Below, piece after piece: positions 41,393 through 51,565 of a stretch of DNA of 64,000 nt (position 1 is the first letter of the stretch; every line of letters begins with the position of its first letter). The stretch is from JAFGCY01 sp964609245 (GTDB taxonomy: Bacteria; 4484-113; JAFGCY01): the NCBI GenBank assembly GCA_964609245.1, contig CAZSSB010000001.1:1-64000 (forward strand). Direction: 5' to 3'. The translations under genes and the position numbers were made by a program. The notes below the pieces were generated by a model. It was given only the letters and a program-made list of their open reading frames with translations. It was not told the DNA's origin and did not search any database.

Positions 41393-44300
41393 GTGCTTAG
41401 GCTGGCCCAGATCGAACTGCTCGGCTTCAAGAGCTTCCCGCACAAGACGGTCGTCGACCTCGACGGCGGCGTGACCTGCATCGTGGGGCCCAACGGCAGC
41501 GGCAAGAGCAACCTCGCCGACGCGATCAGTTATGCCTTCGGCAGCCAGTCGGGGCGCGAGCTCAGAGCCCACAAGCTGGCCGGGCTGATCTTCGCCGGCA
41601 CGGACCAGCTGCGCCCGCTGAACCTCGCCAGCGTCACCCTGCACTTCGAGCGCACGGCGCACGAGCTGGTGCCCGAGGACGACACCCTGGCCGGACTGGG
41701 GCTGCCGGGCGGCGAGGAGCTGGAGATGCCGGAGGTCGCGCTGGCCAGCCAGCCCGTCGGCTCGCAGCTGACCGCCGGCGAGGGCTACAGCGGCACCCAG
41801 CTGACGCGCTTCGTCGCCGGCCAGGCCGACCGCGACTACGACCGCACCCCGCGCATCATCCGCGAGCTGATCGAGCTGCGGCCCGGCGAGCGGGTTTCGC
41901 TGACGCGGCGCGTCTTCCGCGACGGCAGCGGCGGCTACTTCATCAACGACCAGCCCGTGCGCCTCAAGGATGTGGACCACTTCTTCGGCCGCTACAACCT
42001 GGGGCGCGCTGCGGTCTACTCGATCAGCCAGGGCGAGGTGGAGAAGAAGATCCTGGAGACACCCCAGGAGCTCCGCGGCTGGCTGGCGGAGGCCACCGGC
42101 GTGGCGCTGCTGCTGCAGCAGAAGCAGCGCGCCCAGGGCAAGCTGAAGCGCACCCGCCAGAACCTGGAGCGGCTGGAGGACATCCGCAGCGCCACCCGCG
42201 AACTGGTGGAGGACCTGACCGGCCAGCGCCGGGCCGCCGAGGAGCACCTCAGGCTGCGCGACCAGCTGCGGGCGGTGGAACTGAATGAGATTCGCCGCGA
42301 GATCGAGCTGGCCCAGCGCCAGCAGGAATCCGGCGACGCCGCCCGCCGGGAGCTGGAGACCCAGCTTAAGGACCGCGAGGCCGATCTGGAACGCGGCCAG
42401 CGGCGCTGGCGGCAGGCCCAGCAGGAGCGGACCGAGCTGGAGGCCGAGCTGGAGCGCGGCGAGGGCGATCTGACCGGCGGCCGCGAGCGGCTGGCCCAGC
42501 TGCGCCAGCAGGCGGCGGTGGCGCGCCAGGCGGTTAGTGCCTCCGGCGAGGCGCTGGCCCAGGCCCGCCAGGATCGGGCGGCGCTTGAGCAGGAGCTTGA
42601 ACGCGCCACAGCGGAACTGACAGCCAGCGAGGAGAGCGCCGCCAGCCTCGACGGAGAACTGGCGGAGATCAAGGAGGATGAACAGGCGCGGCAGCGGGAG
42701 TTCGGCGAAGCCCAGGTCGTGCTGGACTCGGTGGCTGCTGAGCAGGCCGAGGCCGCCAATCGGAGCTTCGAGCTGGCCCAGCGGGAGGCTGCGCTGTCCA
42801 GCCGGCTGGCGGGCATCGACCGCAGCGAGCAGCAGCTGAGCGGCCAGCTGGCGGCGCGCCGCGAGCAGCTTAAGGGCGCGGCGACGCGACTGGAAGAGGG
42901 CGAGACCGAGCTGAGCGAGCACCAGCGGCAGGCCGAGGATCTGGCGCTTAAGGTGGGCCGCCAGCGCGACCAGCTGGAAGAGCAGAAACAGACACTCAGC
43001 GAGCTGGGAGGGAAGATCGAGGCCGCCGAAGAAGCGGCCGCGGGCCGCCGCGACGAACTGGCGCAGCTCAACTCGCGCCGCGGCACCATTGCGGAGCTGG
43101 CGGACGAGGCGGATGACCCCGCCGGCGGTGCGGCGCGGCTGCTGGCGGACAAGGGGCTGGCCGCCTCGCTTTCGCGCGCCACGGAGATCACGTTTCCCGC
43201 CGAGTTGCGGCCGGCGTTCACGCGGCTGCTGGCCCACCTCGGCGACGCGCTGGTGGGCGCCGGGTCGCTGCGAGAGACGGCCCGCGGGCTGCTGGCCGAG
43301 GCCGGCAGCGACGCGCTGCTGCTGCACGGGCAGGATGAGCCGGAGCTGCACGCGGATTCGCTGTGGCGTCAGCTGGAAGCACCGGCAGCGGTGCGCAGTG
43401 CGCTGATCGCGGCGATCGGCGATGTGGTAGTGGTCGACGACGTGGCGGGCGCCGAGGCGGCGCTCGGTGACGAGCGGCTTCAGGCGGCGGTACTGCGCGA
43501 CGGCAGCGCGCTGGTGGGCCGCAGTCTGTCGCGGCTGGGCACACCCGCGCCGGAGCGGGCGCTGCAGGTGGCGCGCCGCAGCGACCTGGCCAGCCTCGAC
43601 CGCCAGATCGGCGCGGCCGGCAAGGCGCTGGCGACCAGCGAGCAGCAGCTGGCGGAACTGCGCCAGGCCCAGGCCGAGGCGCAGTGGCGCCTCGACGAGC
43701 AGACCTCGGCGCTGGCCGCCGCCGATGAGCGGCTCAGGCAGGCGCTGAGCCTCTCCGACCGGTTGCTGAGCAGCGTGGCGGAGCGCCGCGAGCAGCACAC
43801 GCTGCTTGAGCACCAGGCTGAGCAGCTCAGCGGCGAGCAGCAGCAGCTGGCCGCCGACCGGCCGCAGCTGGAATCCGAGCTTGCCGAAGCCAAAAGGCAG
43901 CGCGCTGAGCTGGCCGAGCTGACAGCGCAGCTGGCGGGTCAACGCACTGAGGCCGAGTCCGCGCTGGAGCAGGCCCGGGAGCAGCACGGGCAGGCGGTCA
44001 GGCGCCGGGAGCTGGCCGAGCAGCGGGGTGAGCTGCTGCGGCAGGCCGGCCTGGACCTCGCCGAGCGGGTCAGCAACCTGCGACATCGCGACGGCCAGGT
44101 GGAGCAGCGCATCGCCAGCCTGGAGACGGCGATCGCGGACAGCACTCGGGAAGCCGATAGGGCAGATGGCGAATCACAGGCGCTGAGCAGTGAACTGGAG
44201 GAGGCGGGCGGGCGTCTGGGCGGCCTGCGCGAACGCCGCGCCGAGTTGAGCCGGGCAGTCGAGGAGCGGCAGGGGGAGGTGGCGCGCCTCAGCGCCGAGA

Positions 44301-45160
44301 CCGCGCGCCTCAAACAGGATGAAGCAACGCTGATCGCGCAGCGCGACCGCGCCGCCGAGAAGATCGGCGAGTGGCTGGAGCAGCTGAAGGAACGCTACTC
44401 GCTGACGCTGAGCATGCTGCTCGGCGACCCGGCGATCACCGCCCCGCCGCCGGGCGCGACCTTCGATGCCAGTGAAGCGGGCCGCGGCAAGCTGCGCGAG
44501 GAGAAGGCCCGCCTCGGCGCGCGGCTGGAGGAGCTGGGGCCGGTCAACCTGCTGGCCATCGAGCAGCACGAGCAGCACAGCCAGCGGCTGGGGTTCCTCG
44601 ACGCCCAGGCCGCCGAGCTGGAGCGCGCCGTCGCGGACCTCGAGCGGCTGGTGACCGACCTCGACGCCAGCACGGAGCAGCGCTATCGCCGCAGCCTGCG
44701 TCGCATCGAGCAGCGCTTCAACGAGACCTACCTGGAGCTGTTCGGCAGCGGCTGGGCGCGGCTCAGGTTCGAGGATCCCGAGGCGATCATCGACAGCGGC
44801 GTCGAGGTGGAGGTGCAGCTGCCGGCGGGCCGGCGCCACAGCCTCAGAAGCCTCAGCGGCGGCCAGCGCAGCCTGATTTTCCTGGCGCTGTTCTTCGCCG
44901 TCCACAGCGTGCGCAGCCCGGGGTTCTGCATCCTGGACGAGGCCGACGCCGCGCTCGACGACGCCAACGTGGAGCGCTTCGTCAAGCTGATCCGCAGCTA
45001 CGGCGCGGAAGAGCAGTTCGTGGTGATCACCCACAACAAGAACACCATGGAGACTGCCGACAAGCTGATCGGGGTGGTCGGCCGCCCCAAGGGCGTCAGC
45101 AACCTGCTGAGCGTCGACCTCAAGGCCGCCCGCCAGCTGGTCGACAAAACGGTGGCGTAA
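41393..45160 (+). CDS. smc: Chromosome segregation protein SMC
   Basis: A 1255-residue condensin ATPase. The start is GTG at 41393, giving MLRLAQIELLGFKSF, with GGAG seven bases before; the frame from 41357 adds an atypical leader. Walker A is GPNGSGKSN near residue 35. Long coiled coils occupy about 170-520 and 690-1010, separated by a hinge (about 565-690; ASLSRATEITFPAELRPAF). The C-terminal head has the ABC signature LRSLSGGQRSL and Walker B FCILDEADAALDD followed by VVITHNKNTME. It bridges DNA in chromosome organisation together with ScpA and ScpB, which are not in this window. The length is typical. Confidence 0.96.
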   Translation: MLRLAQIELLGFKSFPHKTVVDLDGGVTCIVGPNGSGKSNLADAISYAFGSQSGRELRAHKLAGLIFAGTDQLRPLNLASVTLHFERTAHELVPEDDTLAGLGLPGGEELEMPEVALASQPVGSQLTAGEGYSGTQLTRFVAGQADRDYDRTPRIIRELIELRPGERVSLTRRVFRDGSGGYFINDQPVRLKDVDHFFGRYNLGRAAVYSISQGEVEKKILETPQELRGWLAEATGVALLLQQKQRAQGKLKRTRQNLERLEDIRSATRELVEDLTGQRRAAEEHLRLRDQLRAVELNEIRREIELAQRQQESGDAARRELETQLKDREADLERGQRRWRQAQQERTELEAELERGEGDLTGGRERLAQLRQQAAVARQAVSASGEALAQARQDRAALEQELERATAELTASEESAASLDGELAEIKEDEQARQREFGEAQVVLDSVAAEQAEAANRSFELAQREAALSSRLAGIDRSEQQLSGQLAARREQLKGAATRLEEGETELSEHQRQAEDLALKVGRQRDQLEEQKQTLSELGGKIEAAEEAAAGRRDELAQLNSRRGTIAELADEADDPAGGAARLLADKGLAASLSRATEITFPAELRPAFTRLLAHLGDALVGAGSLRETARGLLAEAGSDALLLHGQDEPELHADSLWRQLEAPAAVRSALIAAIGDVVVVDDVAGAEAALGDERLQAAVLRDGSALVGRSLSRLGTPAPERALQVARRSDLASLDRQIGAAGKALATSEQQLAELRQAQAEAQWRLDEQTSALAAADERLRQALSLSDRLLSSVAERREQHTLLEHQAEQLSGEQQQLAADRPQLESELAEAKRQRAELAELTAQLAGQRTEAESALEQAREQHGQAVRRRELAEQRGELLRQAGLDLAERVSNLRHRDGQVEQRIASLETAIADSTREADRADGESQALSSELEEAGGRLGGLRERRAELSRAVEERQGEVARLSAETARLKQDEATLIAQRDRAAEKIGEWLEQLKERYSLTLSMLLGDPAITAPPPGATFDASEAGRGKLREEKARLGARLEELGPVNLLAIEQHEQHSQRLGFLDAQAAELERAVADLERLVTDLDASTEQRYRRSLRRIEQRFNETYLELFGSGWARLRFEDPEAIIDSGVEVEVQLPAGRRHSLRSLSGGQRSLIFLALFFAVHSVRSPGFCILDEADAALDDANVERFVKLIRSYGAEEQFVVITHNKNTMETADKLIGVVGRPKGVSNLLSVDLKAARQLVDKTVA

Positions 45161-45181
45161 CCCGCCCGCGACCGATCGCGA

Positions 45182-48100
45182 CTACTCCAGCACGTCCAGC
45201 AGATGCTCGATCGCCGCGTCCAGCTGGTTGTCGCCGCCCTGCTGAACCACCTCCGGGTCGATCAGCACGATGATGTCCGGCACCGCGCCGCCGCCGGGGC
45301 CTTCCATGTCCTCGCCGCTCAGGCGGAAGTTGCCGCTGCCGGGGATCGCCAGCGTGCTGCCGTCCACCATGCCCAGCTGGCTGGTGCTGATCACCCCGCC
45401 GGGCGTCGGCTCGCCGATCACCGTCGCCAGCCCGCCGTCCTTGAGGATGTGGGCCAGGATCTCGGCGTTGGAGAAGCTGTAGGCGTTGACCAGCAGCACC
45501 ACCGGCCCCTGCCAGACGTACTGGCGGCCGAAGTTGCGCACCGGGTCATCGCGCCGCGCCCGGAGGTAGCCCGGCTGCTCGTCCAGGACGTTGCGCACGT
45601 CCACCGCCGTCGAGCCGCCGCCGTTGAAGCGCACGTCGATGATCAGCGCCTCCCTGTCGACGCTCTCGGTGAACAGCTCGCGGCGGAACCTGATCAGCGA
45701 CGAGTTGTTCATCGAGCGGATGTGCTGATAGCCGACGCGGCCGTCGGTGGCCTCGTATACATGCTCGCGGTTGTCCTCGACCCACAGATCGTAGAGCGGG
45801 GTGCGCATCGACGCCTGGGCCGCCGGCATGATCACCAGCTCGCGCGTCTCGCCGGGCTCCTCGACTGAGGCGGGCTCAGCCTCCTCCTCTTCCTCAGCGG
45901 CCGCGGCTGCCGCCTCCAGCGCGGCGGCCGCAAGCGCCTCAAGCGCCGCCGGGCCGTTCTGGACGGTCAGCTGCAGCGGCCGGCCCGCCCAGTTGCTCAG
46001 CAGGCGCGCACGGTTGGCCCGCGGCTCAAGCTCCATGCCGTCCAGCTCGACGACCACGTCGCCCTCGTACAGCTCGGCGCCGGGCACGGTGGCCGGACCG
46101 TCGGGGATGATCCGCGCCACTCGCCAGCCGGGTCCCTCATAGCGCTCGTCCCAGATCACGCCCAGGCTGCCCGTGGTGTCGGCCGGCACTTCGCGCTCGT
46201 CGCCGTAGCCCCAGTAGCCCAGGTGGGAGCGTCCCAGCTCGCCCAGCATCTCGCGGTAGAGGCGGCCGTATTCGTAGGGGGTGCCGATCTCGCGCACGCG
46301 CGGCAGGTAGCGGCGAAGCACGTCGTCCCAGTCTGCGCCGCCCATCTGCGCGTCGTAGAATGACTGGTCGAGCACTCGCCAGCCTTCGGTCAGGATCTGC
46401 TCCCAGATGCGGTACTGGTCGTATTCCAGCCGGCTGGTGAGCTGCACACCGCCCCCGCCACTGCTGCGGCCGCCGCTCATCTCCAGGTAGGCCACGCGGC
46501 CGCCGGCGAGGTAGTACAGGCGCATGCCGTCGGGGGCGAACTGCATGTACTCCATGTCCGCGGCCGAACCGAGCAGGCTCAGATCGTCGCCCTCCAGGCT
46601 GATGCTCCACAGCTCGGGGTCGCCGGTGTGTTCGCTGACGAAGACCAGATACTCGCTGCCCGGATCGAACAGCGGCGAATAAGCCTCGCCGGTGAAGCCG
46701 GTCAGCGCGCGCGCGCGCAGATGGATGCGGTCGAAGTCGATGGTCAGCGGCTCGAGGTCGGCATACGGATCGTCGCTCTCCGCTTCCTCCTCATCGTCGG
46801 CTTCTTCCTCGTCATCCTCGGCGTCATCGTCCTCGGCTTCGGCCTCTTCGTCGCCGGCTTCGTCGTCGTCCTCCGCTTCCGCCGTTTCCTCGTCCTCTTC
46901 ATCCTCGGGCAGGTCGTCGGGGAACAGCAGCTCCATGTCATAGGTCGGCTGCTCGGGATCGAGCTCCAGCAGCATCACGTCCGCGCCGTCGTCGAAGGAG
47001 TGCGCGTAGGCCAGGTACTTGCCGTCGGCGCTGAACACCGCGCCGCCGTTCCAGTCCATTGCCCGGCTGATCGGCAGCGCCTCGCGGTCGCGGATGTTCA
47101 TCAGGTACAGCTCCTGCTGGTAGTCCAGCAGGTCGACGCCGAAGACCAGCCAGTACCCGTCCGGCGCCCAGGACATCCCGTTGGGCCAGGGCCCCCACTT
47201 CATCGTGCCCTCGTAGAGCAGCGCGTCCTCGCCGCTGTCGAGGTCGTGGAGACGCAGCTCGCGGTTGCCCGAGTAGTAGGCGATGCGGTTGCCGGCGGGC
47301 GCGAACTGGGGCAGCGCTTCCTCCACCGGCGTGTCGGTGATCCGGATCTCCTCCAGCTTGACCAGGTCCAGCACGTAGAGGTCGTATTGGCCGTCCCGGT
47401 CCGAGACATAGGCCAGCCTGGTGGACTCCGGGTGCCAGCTGAGATCCTTCTCACGCCCCAGGCTGGTGACCAGCGGCCGCGTGCGGCTGAGGTCCTGGTC
47501 CGGCTCCATATCCTCCTCATAGCTGTCCGGGTTCTTCAGCAGGAAGATGTCGCCCAGCACCGTGACGGCGAAGTAGTTGCCGTTGGGCGACAGCGCGTAT
47601 TCGCCGGCGTTGTTGTGGAAGTCGCGGGTCAGCAGCATCTCGTGCTTGGCGTCGTCGGCGAAGGTGATCTCGACTCGGCGCGCGGAGCCGCCGCCGAGCG
47701 GCAGCAGGTAGAGGTCGCCGAAGACCTCGAAGATGATCTCGTCGCCGTCGCTGCTGATCCGCGGCCAGCGCGGGCCGTCGACGCTGAAGTGCGTCAGCTG
47801 CCGCAGCTCGCCGCTGGCGACCTGCAGCGACCACAGATTCTCGGTGCCGTCGCGGTCGGACACGAAGTAGACCACGCTGCCGTCCGGACTGGGCTGGGGC
47901 CAGAGATCCTTGCCCTCGAAGTCGGTCAGCTCGGTGTGTTCGCCGGTGGTGGCGTCGTAGGTCCAGAGGTCGTAGTTGCGGCTGCCCCGGTAGCGCTTCT
48001 GCGCCCAGTCGGCCGGGCCGCGGCTGTAGACGAAGTGCTCGTCGTCGCCCAGGTAGTTGACGTGGATGTGGTGGTCGTGGGCCGGGCCCGTGACGCGCCT

Positions 48101-48550
48101 GAGCTCGCCGCCGTCAAGCGGGATCTCGTAGCCGCAGTAGCCCCACAGATCCTGGCGGCGGGCGTACTCCAGCACGGCGCTGCCGTCGGGCTTCCAGGCG
48201 TAGTGCTGGTCCGGGTTGTCGCTGTAGGTCAGCCGGGTCGCCGGTCCGCCGTCGATCGGCATCACGAACACGTCGAAGCTGCCGTAGCGGTCGGAGAGAA
48301 ACGCCAGCTGCGTGCCGTCGGGGGAGGGCAGCGGACGCTCGTCGAGCGCCACGTTGTCCGTCAACCGCCAGGCCGGCGCACTCCCGTCGGTGGGCGCGGC
48401 CCAGATGTCGCCCCAGCAGCCGAAGTAGACGGTCCGGCCGTCCGCGCTGATCGCGGGCATGGAGCAGCTGCGGGCCTCGCGCGCGGCGAGCGCGGGAGTG
48501 GCGCAGATGAAGATGCTCAGCAGCAGGCAGCACGTTGACGCTAGGCGCAT
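45182..48550 (-). CDS. Secreted Tricorn-like S41 protease
   Basis: A 1122-residue exported protease. Signal peptide LLLSIFICATPALA ends around residue 22. Two beta-propeller regions of WD40/PD40 type follow (SMPAISADGRTVYFGCWGDI, LWPQPSPDGSVVYFVSDRDG), then a very acidic low-complexity insert at about 535-590, a helical region, a PDZ domain (GPGWRVARIIPDGPA) and the S41 catalytic domain from about 960. The nucleophile serine lies in NAYSFSNAEIL and the oxyanion loop in GEPTPGG. ATG at 48550 is chosen because a signal peptide follows at once. It is expected to cut peptides in the periplasm. A short divergent spacer separates it from the CotH protein. Confidence 0.92.
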   Translation of the reverse strand: MRLASTCCLLLSIFICATPALAAREARSCSMPAISADGRTVYFGCWGDIWAAPTDGSAPAWRLTDNVALDERPLPSPDGTQLAFLSDRYGSFDVFVMPIDGGPATRLTYSDNPDQHYAWKPDGSAVLEYARRQDLWGYCGYEIPLDGGELRRVTGPAHDHHIHVNYLGDDEHFVYSRGPADWAQKRYRGSRNYDLWTYDATTGEHTELTDFEGKDLWPQPSPDGSVVYFVSDRDGTENLWSLQVASGELRQLTHFSVDGPRWPRISSDGDEIIFEVFGDLYLLPLGGGSARRVEITFADDAKHEMLLTRDFHNNAGEYALSPNGNYFAVTVLGDIFLLKNPDSYEEDMEPDQDLSRTRPLVTSLGREKDLSWHPESTRLAYVSDRDGQYDLYVLDLVKLEEIRITDTPVEEALPQFAPAGNRIAYYSGNRELRLHDLDSGEDALLYEGTMKWGPWPNGMSWAPDGYWLVFGVDLLDYQQELYLMNIRDREALPISRAMDWNGGAVFSADGKYLAYAHSFDDGADVMLLELDPEQPTYDMELLFPDDLPEDEEDEETAEAEDDDEAGDEEAEAEDDDAEDDEEEADDEEEAESDDPYADLEPLTIDFDRIHLRARALTGFTGEAYSPLFDPGSEYLVFVSEHTGDPELWSISLEGDDLSLLGSAADMEYMQFAPDGMRLYYLAGGRVAYLEMSGGRSSGGGGVQLTSRLEYDQYRIWEQILTEGWRVLDQSFYDAQMGGADWDDVLRRYLPRVREIGTPYEYGRLYREMLGELGRSHLGYWGYGDEREVPADTTGSLGVIWDERYEGPGWRVARIIPDGPATVPGAELYEGDVVVELDGMELEPRANRARLLSNWAGRPLQLTVQNGPAALEALAAAALEAAAAAAEEEEEAEPASVEEPGETRELVIMPAAQASMRTPLYDLWVEDNREHVYEATDGRVGYQHIRSMNNSSLIRFRRELFTESVDREALIIDVRFNGGGSTAVDVRNVLDEQPGYLRARRDDPVRNFGRQYVWQGPVVLLVNAYSFSNAEILAHILKDGGLATVIGEPTPGGVISTSQLGMVDGSTLAIPGSGNFRLSGEDMEGPGGGAVPDIIVLIDPEVVQQGGDNQLDAAIEHLLDVLE

Positions 48551-48666
48551 AGGATTACCTCGATGCCTTCCAAAGCTCGTGGAATGGGTTAGTTTAGCCC
48601 ACGGCGGCCGCGCGCGCGGCGCCGCCAGCCGCCGCCGGGCCACACCCGCTGTATATTGTGTGAGCC

Positions 48667-50829
48667 ATGCGACACACACTCCCAAGCATATGCGTCGACG
48701 TCTGCCGCGCGGTGTTGCTTATCGTGCTGCTGAGTTGTGCGGTTGTCTCCTGCAGTGGCGGGGCCCGCCTGGACCCCGGCGCGGCGACGGTGGATGAGGA
48801 GACGAGTATCGAGCTGGAACTGGCGCTGGCCGAACTCGACGGCCTTGCGCGCCCCTTCGGCGCGGATCGACAGGTCTTCGCCGCGCTGAAGGAGGAACTG
48901 CGCGCCGCGTTGCTGGGTGGCGCCGCCCGGCGGGCGGCGGCGGCTCCGAACTCGCCGCTCAGCCGCGTGACCGACCTGCGGATGTGGGACAACGGTGACA
49001 GCGGCGCGACCTGCCGCTGGACCTACCGCAACCAGGGGGACTACAACCAGGACTCCCAGGTCACGGTCAGCGACCTGACACCGGTCGGTCAGCACTACGA
49101 CAAGGGCGAAGACGCACCCGACTGGGTGCTGGCCCGTCAGGCCGACGGCAGCGATGACGGGCTGGTGACGGTCAGTGACATCACGCCGATCGGCCAGTTC
49201 TTCAACGCAGCGGTGGACAGCTACGCGCTGGAGGTCAACACACTGCCGTCGCCGACCAGCGGCTGGACGGAAGTGGCGCGCGTACCATTCGCTGACGGTT
49301 TGATCGCACTGCCCGGCGGACCGCGCCAATTCGTCGTCGATCTAGCCGATCCCGTGATTGGGCGCTTCTATCGGGTGGTTCCGCTGTTCGAAGAAACATT
49401 CGGATACACTCCCGGTATTGCCGGCGAGCCCGTGGAGTACACGGGCGCGGAACAGCCCGTATTCAGCGTCGGCGGCACCTGTTTCGCCGAGTCCGGGCAG
49501 CCGCTCGGCGATACCGAGCTGACGCTGAGCGAGGTCGGTACCGAGGTCAGCGCGACGGACGGCACGTTCAGCTTCCACGGTGTGCCCGATGGATACGTCG
49601 GCCTGCTCACGCCGGCCTTCGCCGGCCTGGCTTTCGAACCGCCTCAGCGACCGGTGCTGATCGTGGCCCAGGATGCGCTGGGGCAGGACTTTGCCGCGGT
49701 CGGCCTGCCGGTCTACGAAATCACGATCGATTCCGCGGAACTGGCGTCGCTCAACGCGGACGTGTGGTCTAACGAGTACCGTCCGGCGGACATCCTGGTC
49801 GACGGCGTGCTGCACGAGGGAGTCGGTGTGCGCTACCGCGGAGGCAGCGCCCGCACCTTCCCCAAGCAGAGCTGGAAGGTCAGCTTCAACGACGACGACC
49901 AGCATGAGGATGAGCAGTGGGGCTACAAACTGGGCAAGCTCAACCTCAACGCGGAATACTGCGACCCCACGTTGATGCGTGAGAAGCTCAGCTACGACTT
50001 GTTCCAGGACCTCGGCGTGCTCAGCCCGCGGGCCCGCTTCGTCAAGCTGTACGTCAACGGCGACTACTACGGGTTGTTCACCGACGTGGAGAATCCCCGG
50101 CGGGGCTGGCTGGATGAGTTCGGCATCGACAACGGTGGCTCGTTGTACCAGGCGCAGGGCAGCCGGATGGTTGTGCTGGACAGTCCGGAGGAATACGAGT
50201 CAGTATTCGAGAAGGAGCTGCGGGAGGATGAACCTTTCGACGACCTGATCGAACTGATCACGGTGCTCAACAGCTGGCAATCCGCCGAGATCCACGAGCA
50301 GTTCAACTCGTGGCTGGACATGCAGCAATTCAAACGTTACATGGTCGCGCACTGCCTGATCAGCAGCGCTGATCACGTCGAGACGAACTACTACCTCTAC
50401 CACGACCTGGAGGATGGCGGCGACTGGATCATCATTCCCTGGGACCACGACCGGACCTGGGGTCACCATTGGGATGACGAACTGGGCTTCTTCAGTCTGG
50501 AGATCATCACAGATACACCCGTGGACTACGGAGCATTCAACTCCTCCTGGGGCACGGGTGGCTGGGGGAACGTCATGTATGACCGGTTCATGAATGACTC
50601 CCAGTATCGCGCCGCCTATGAGCAGCAACTGGCGGAAGCGCTGGACGCCGAGTTCAGCGAGGCTGCGCAGCTGGGGCGGATCGACAGCTACTACGCGTTG
50701 ATTCACGAGGCGGTGATGCAGGATACCCATAAGTGGGGAGAGAACACCGACTTCGACACCCGTATCGATGAGCTCAAGGGCTACGTCAGCGGCCGGCACG
50801 AATTCCTCCGTGGAGAACTGGGGCTCTGA
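48667..50829 (+). CDS. CotH-kinase-family lipoprotein with dockerin-like module
   Basis: A 720-residue lipoprotein; the signal peptide ends at the lipobox near CAVVSCSG (Cys about residue 29). Residues about 120-180 hold a dockerin-like pair, GDYNQDSQVTVSDLTPVG and DGSDDGLVTVSDITPIG. About 270-345 is a carboxypeptidase-regulatory-like sandwich. From about 350 to 715 is a CotH domain with PKQSWKVSFND, REKLSYDLFQDLG, KLYVNGDYYGLF and IIPWDHDRTWG, the conserved Asp-containing motif of this atypical kinase fold. CotH proteins phosphorylate spore-coat proteins in Bacillus; exported versions in other bacteria may modify surface proteins. It shares the DLTPxG motif with the lipoprotein at 16524-20807. 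Confidence 0.88.
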   Translation: MRHTLPSICVDVCRAVLLIVLLSCAVVSCSGGARLDPGAATVDEETSIELELALAELDGLARPFGADRQVFAALKEELRAALLGGAARRAAAAPNSPLSRVTDLRMWDNGDSGATCRWTYRNQGDYNQDSQVTVSDLTPVGQHYDKGEDAPDWVLARQADGSDDGLVTVSDITPIGQFFNAAVDSYALEVNTLPSPTSGWTEVARVPFADGLIALPGGPRQFVVDLADPVIGRFYRVVPLFEETFGYTPGIAGEPVEYTGAEQPVFSVGGTCFAESGQPLGDTELTLSEVGTEVSATDGTFSFHGVPDGYVGLLTPAFAGLAFEPPQRPVLIVAQDALGQDFAAVGLPVYEITIDSAELASLNADVWSNEYRPADILVDGVLHEGVGVRYRGGSARTFPKQSWKVSFNDDDQHEDEQWGYKLGKLNLNAEYCDPTLMREKLSYDLFQDLGVLSPRARFVKLYVNGDYYGLFTDVENPRRGWLDEFGIDNGGSLYQAQGSRMVVLDSPEEYESVFEKELREDEPFDDLIELITVLNSWQSAEIHEQFNSWLDMQQFKRYMVAHCLISSADHVETNYYLYHDLEDGGDWIIIPWDHDRTWGHHWDDELGFFSLEIITDTPVDYGAFNSSWGTGGWGNVMYDRFMNDSQYRAAYEQQLAEALDAEFSEAAQLGRIDSYYALIHEAVMQDTHKWGENTDFDTRIDELKGYVSGRHEFLRGELGL

Positions 50830-50985
50830 CATCCGCCGGCTCTGGCCGAGTGGTTGGCGCGGGGTGCATCGAGAGCGGACTTCAGGCGGCGCGTACGGGC
50901 CCTCTGTGGTAGAATTCCCTGAGCAAATTATTGTCTTGCGACTAGTCCGTAGGGAAGATCACCTTTTGGGTTCAAGGTTGGGGTA

Positions 50986-51366
50986 ATGCCGCGAGTTCTC
51001 GTAGTTGACGACGACAAAACGTTGTGCGGCCTCATCGAGTACAAGCTCAGGAAGAAGGGCTACGACGTCAGCATCGCGCTGGACGGACATGAGGCGAAGT
51101 CGGCGCTGGAAAGCGAACGATTCGATGCGCTTGTGCTCGACATCATGATGCCCAAGATGGATGGATTCCATCTGTTGCGGATGGTGCAGGGCTCGAAGGA
51201 TATGGCCCCCAAGGCCACCGTGGTGCTCAGCGCGCGCAATGAGGAAGATGACATCCTTCGGGCGTTCGAGTTGGGAGCTGTGGACTACGTGACGAAGCCC
51301 TTCAGCATCGACGTGCTGGTGGCGCGGATTGGCGTGGCGCTCGAGCACAAGGTCGGCCACGGTTAG
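50986..51366 (+). CDS. Single-domain response regulator
   Basis: A 126-residue CheY-like receiver domain with nothing attached. The acidic pocket is VVDDDK (Asp8-10), the phosphorylation site is Asp52 in LVLDIMMPKMDG, and the switch lysine is Lys104 in YVTKPF. No output domain, so it probably acts through protein contact. It precedes the HEAT-repeat protein by 200 bases and the glycosyltransferase after that, all on the same strand, which suggests it controls polysaccharide synthesis. No histidine kinase is nearby. The ribosome site before the ATG at 50986 is weak (TTGGGG). Confidence 0.92.
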   Translation: MPRVLVVDDDKTLCGLIEYKLRKKGYDVSIALDGHEAKSALESERFDALVLDIMMPKMDGFHLLRMVQGSKDMAPKATVVLSARNEEDDILRAFELGAVDYVTKPFSIDVLVARIGVALEHKVGHG

Positions 51367-51384
51367 CATCCCGAACCCGCCGAC

Positions 51385-51390
51385 TATAAT
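51385..51390 (+). promoter_or_regulatory. Possible -10 element in the 200-base leader of the HEAT/GT2 genes
   Basis: Consensus TATAAT about 175 bases before the HEAT-repeat gene, with a poor -35. The leader after it contains several GGTTA/GGTCT segments of unknown meaning and a good AGGGAGGAAG ribosome site just before the ATG at 51566. Confidence 0.4.
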
Positions 51391-51565
51391 GGTCTACTGC
51401 ACGTAGTATTGGTTAGGGCAATAGGTTACGGAAGGTCTCAGGAAGGAAGGGCTAGGTTTGTGCATGTGTCCAGCGTGGTGACCTGCGGTTAGTGAACGGG
51501 TGGTCTGGCCGGCCGCCTGGCTGAATCATGGGGCGCAGGGGAGCCACGGTTAGGGAGGAAGCGAC

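Noticed and set aside
41351..44086. A 911-residue frame opposite smc
   Set aside because: The regular Leu/Gln/Arg pattern mirrors the coiled-coil codons of smc on the other strand.
46628..48538. A 636-residue frame opposite the Tricorn-like gene
   Set aside because: The Val/Arg/Ala-rich shadow of an acidic protein; no independent evidence.
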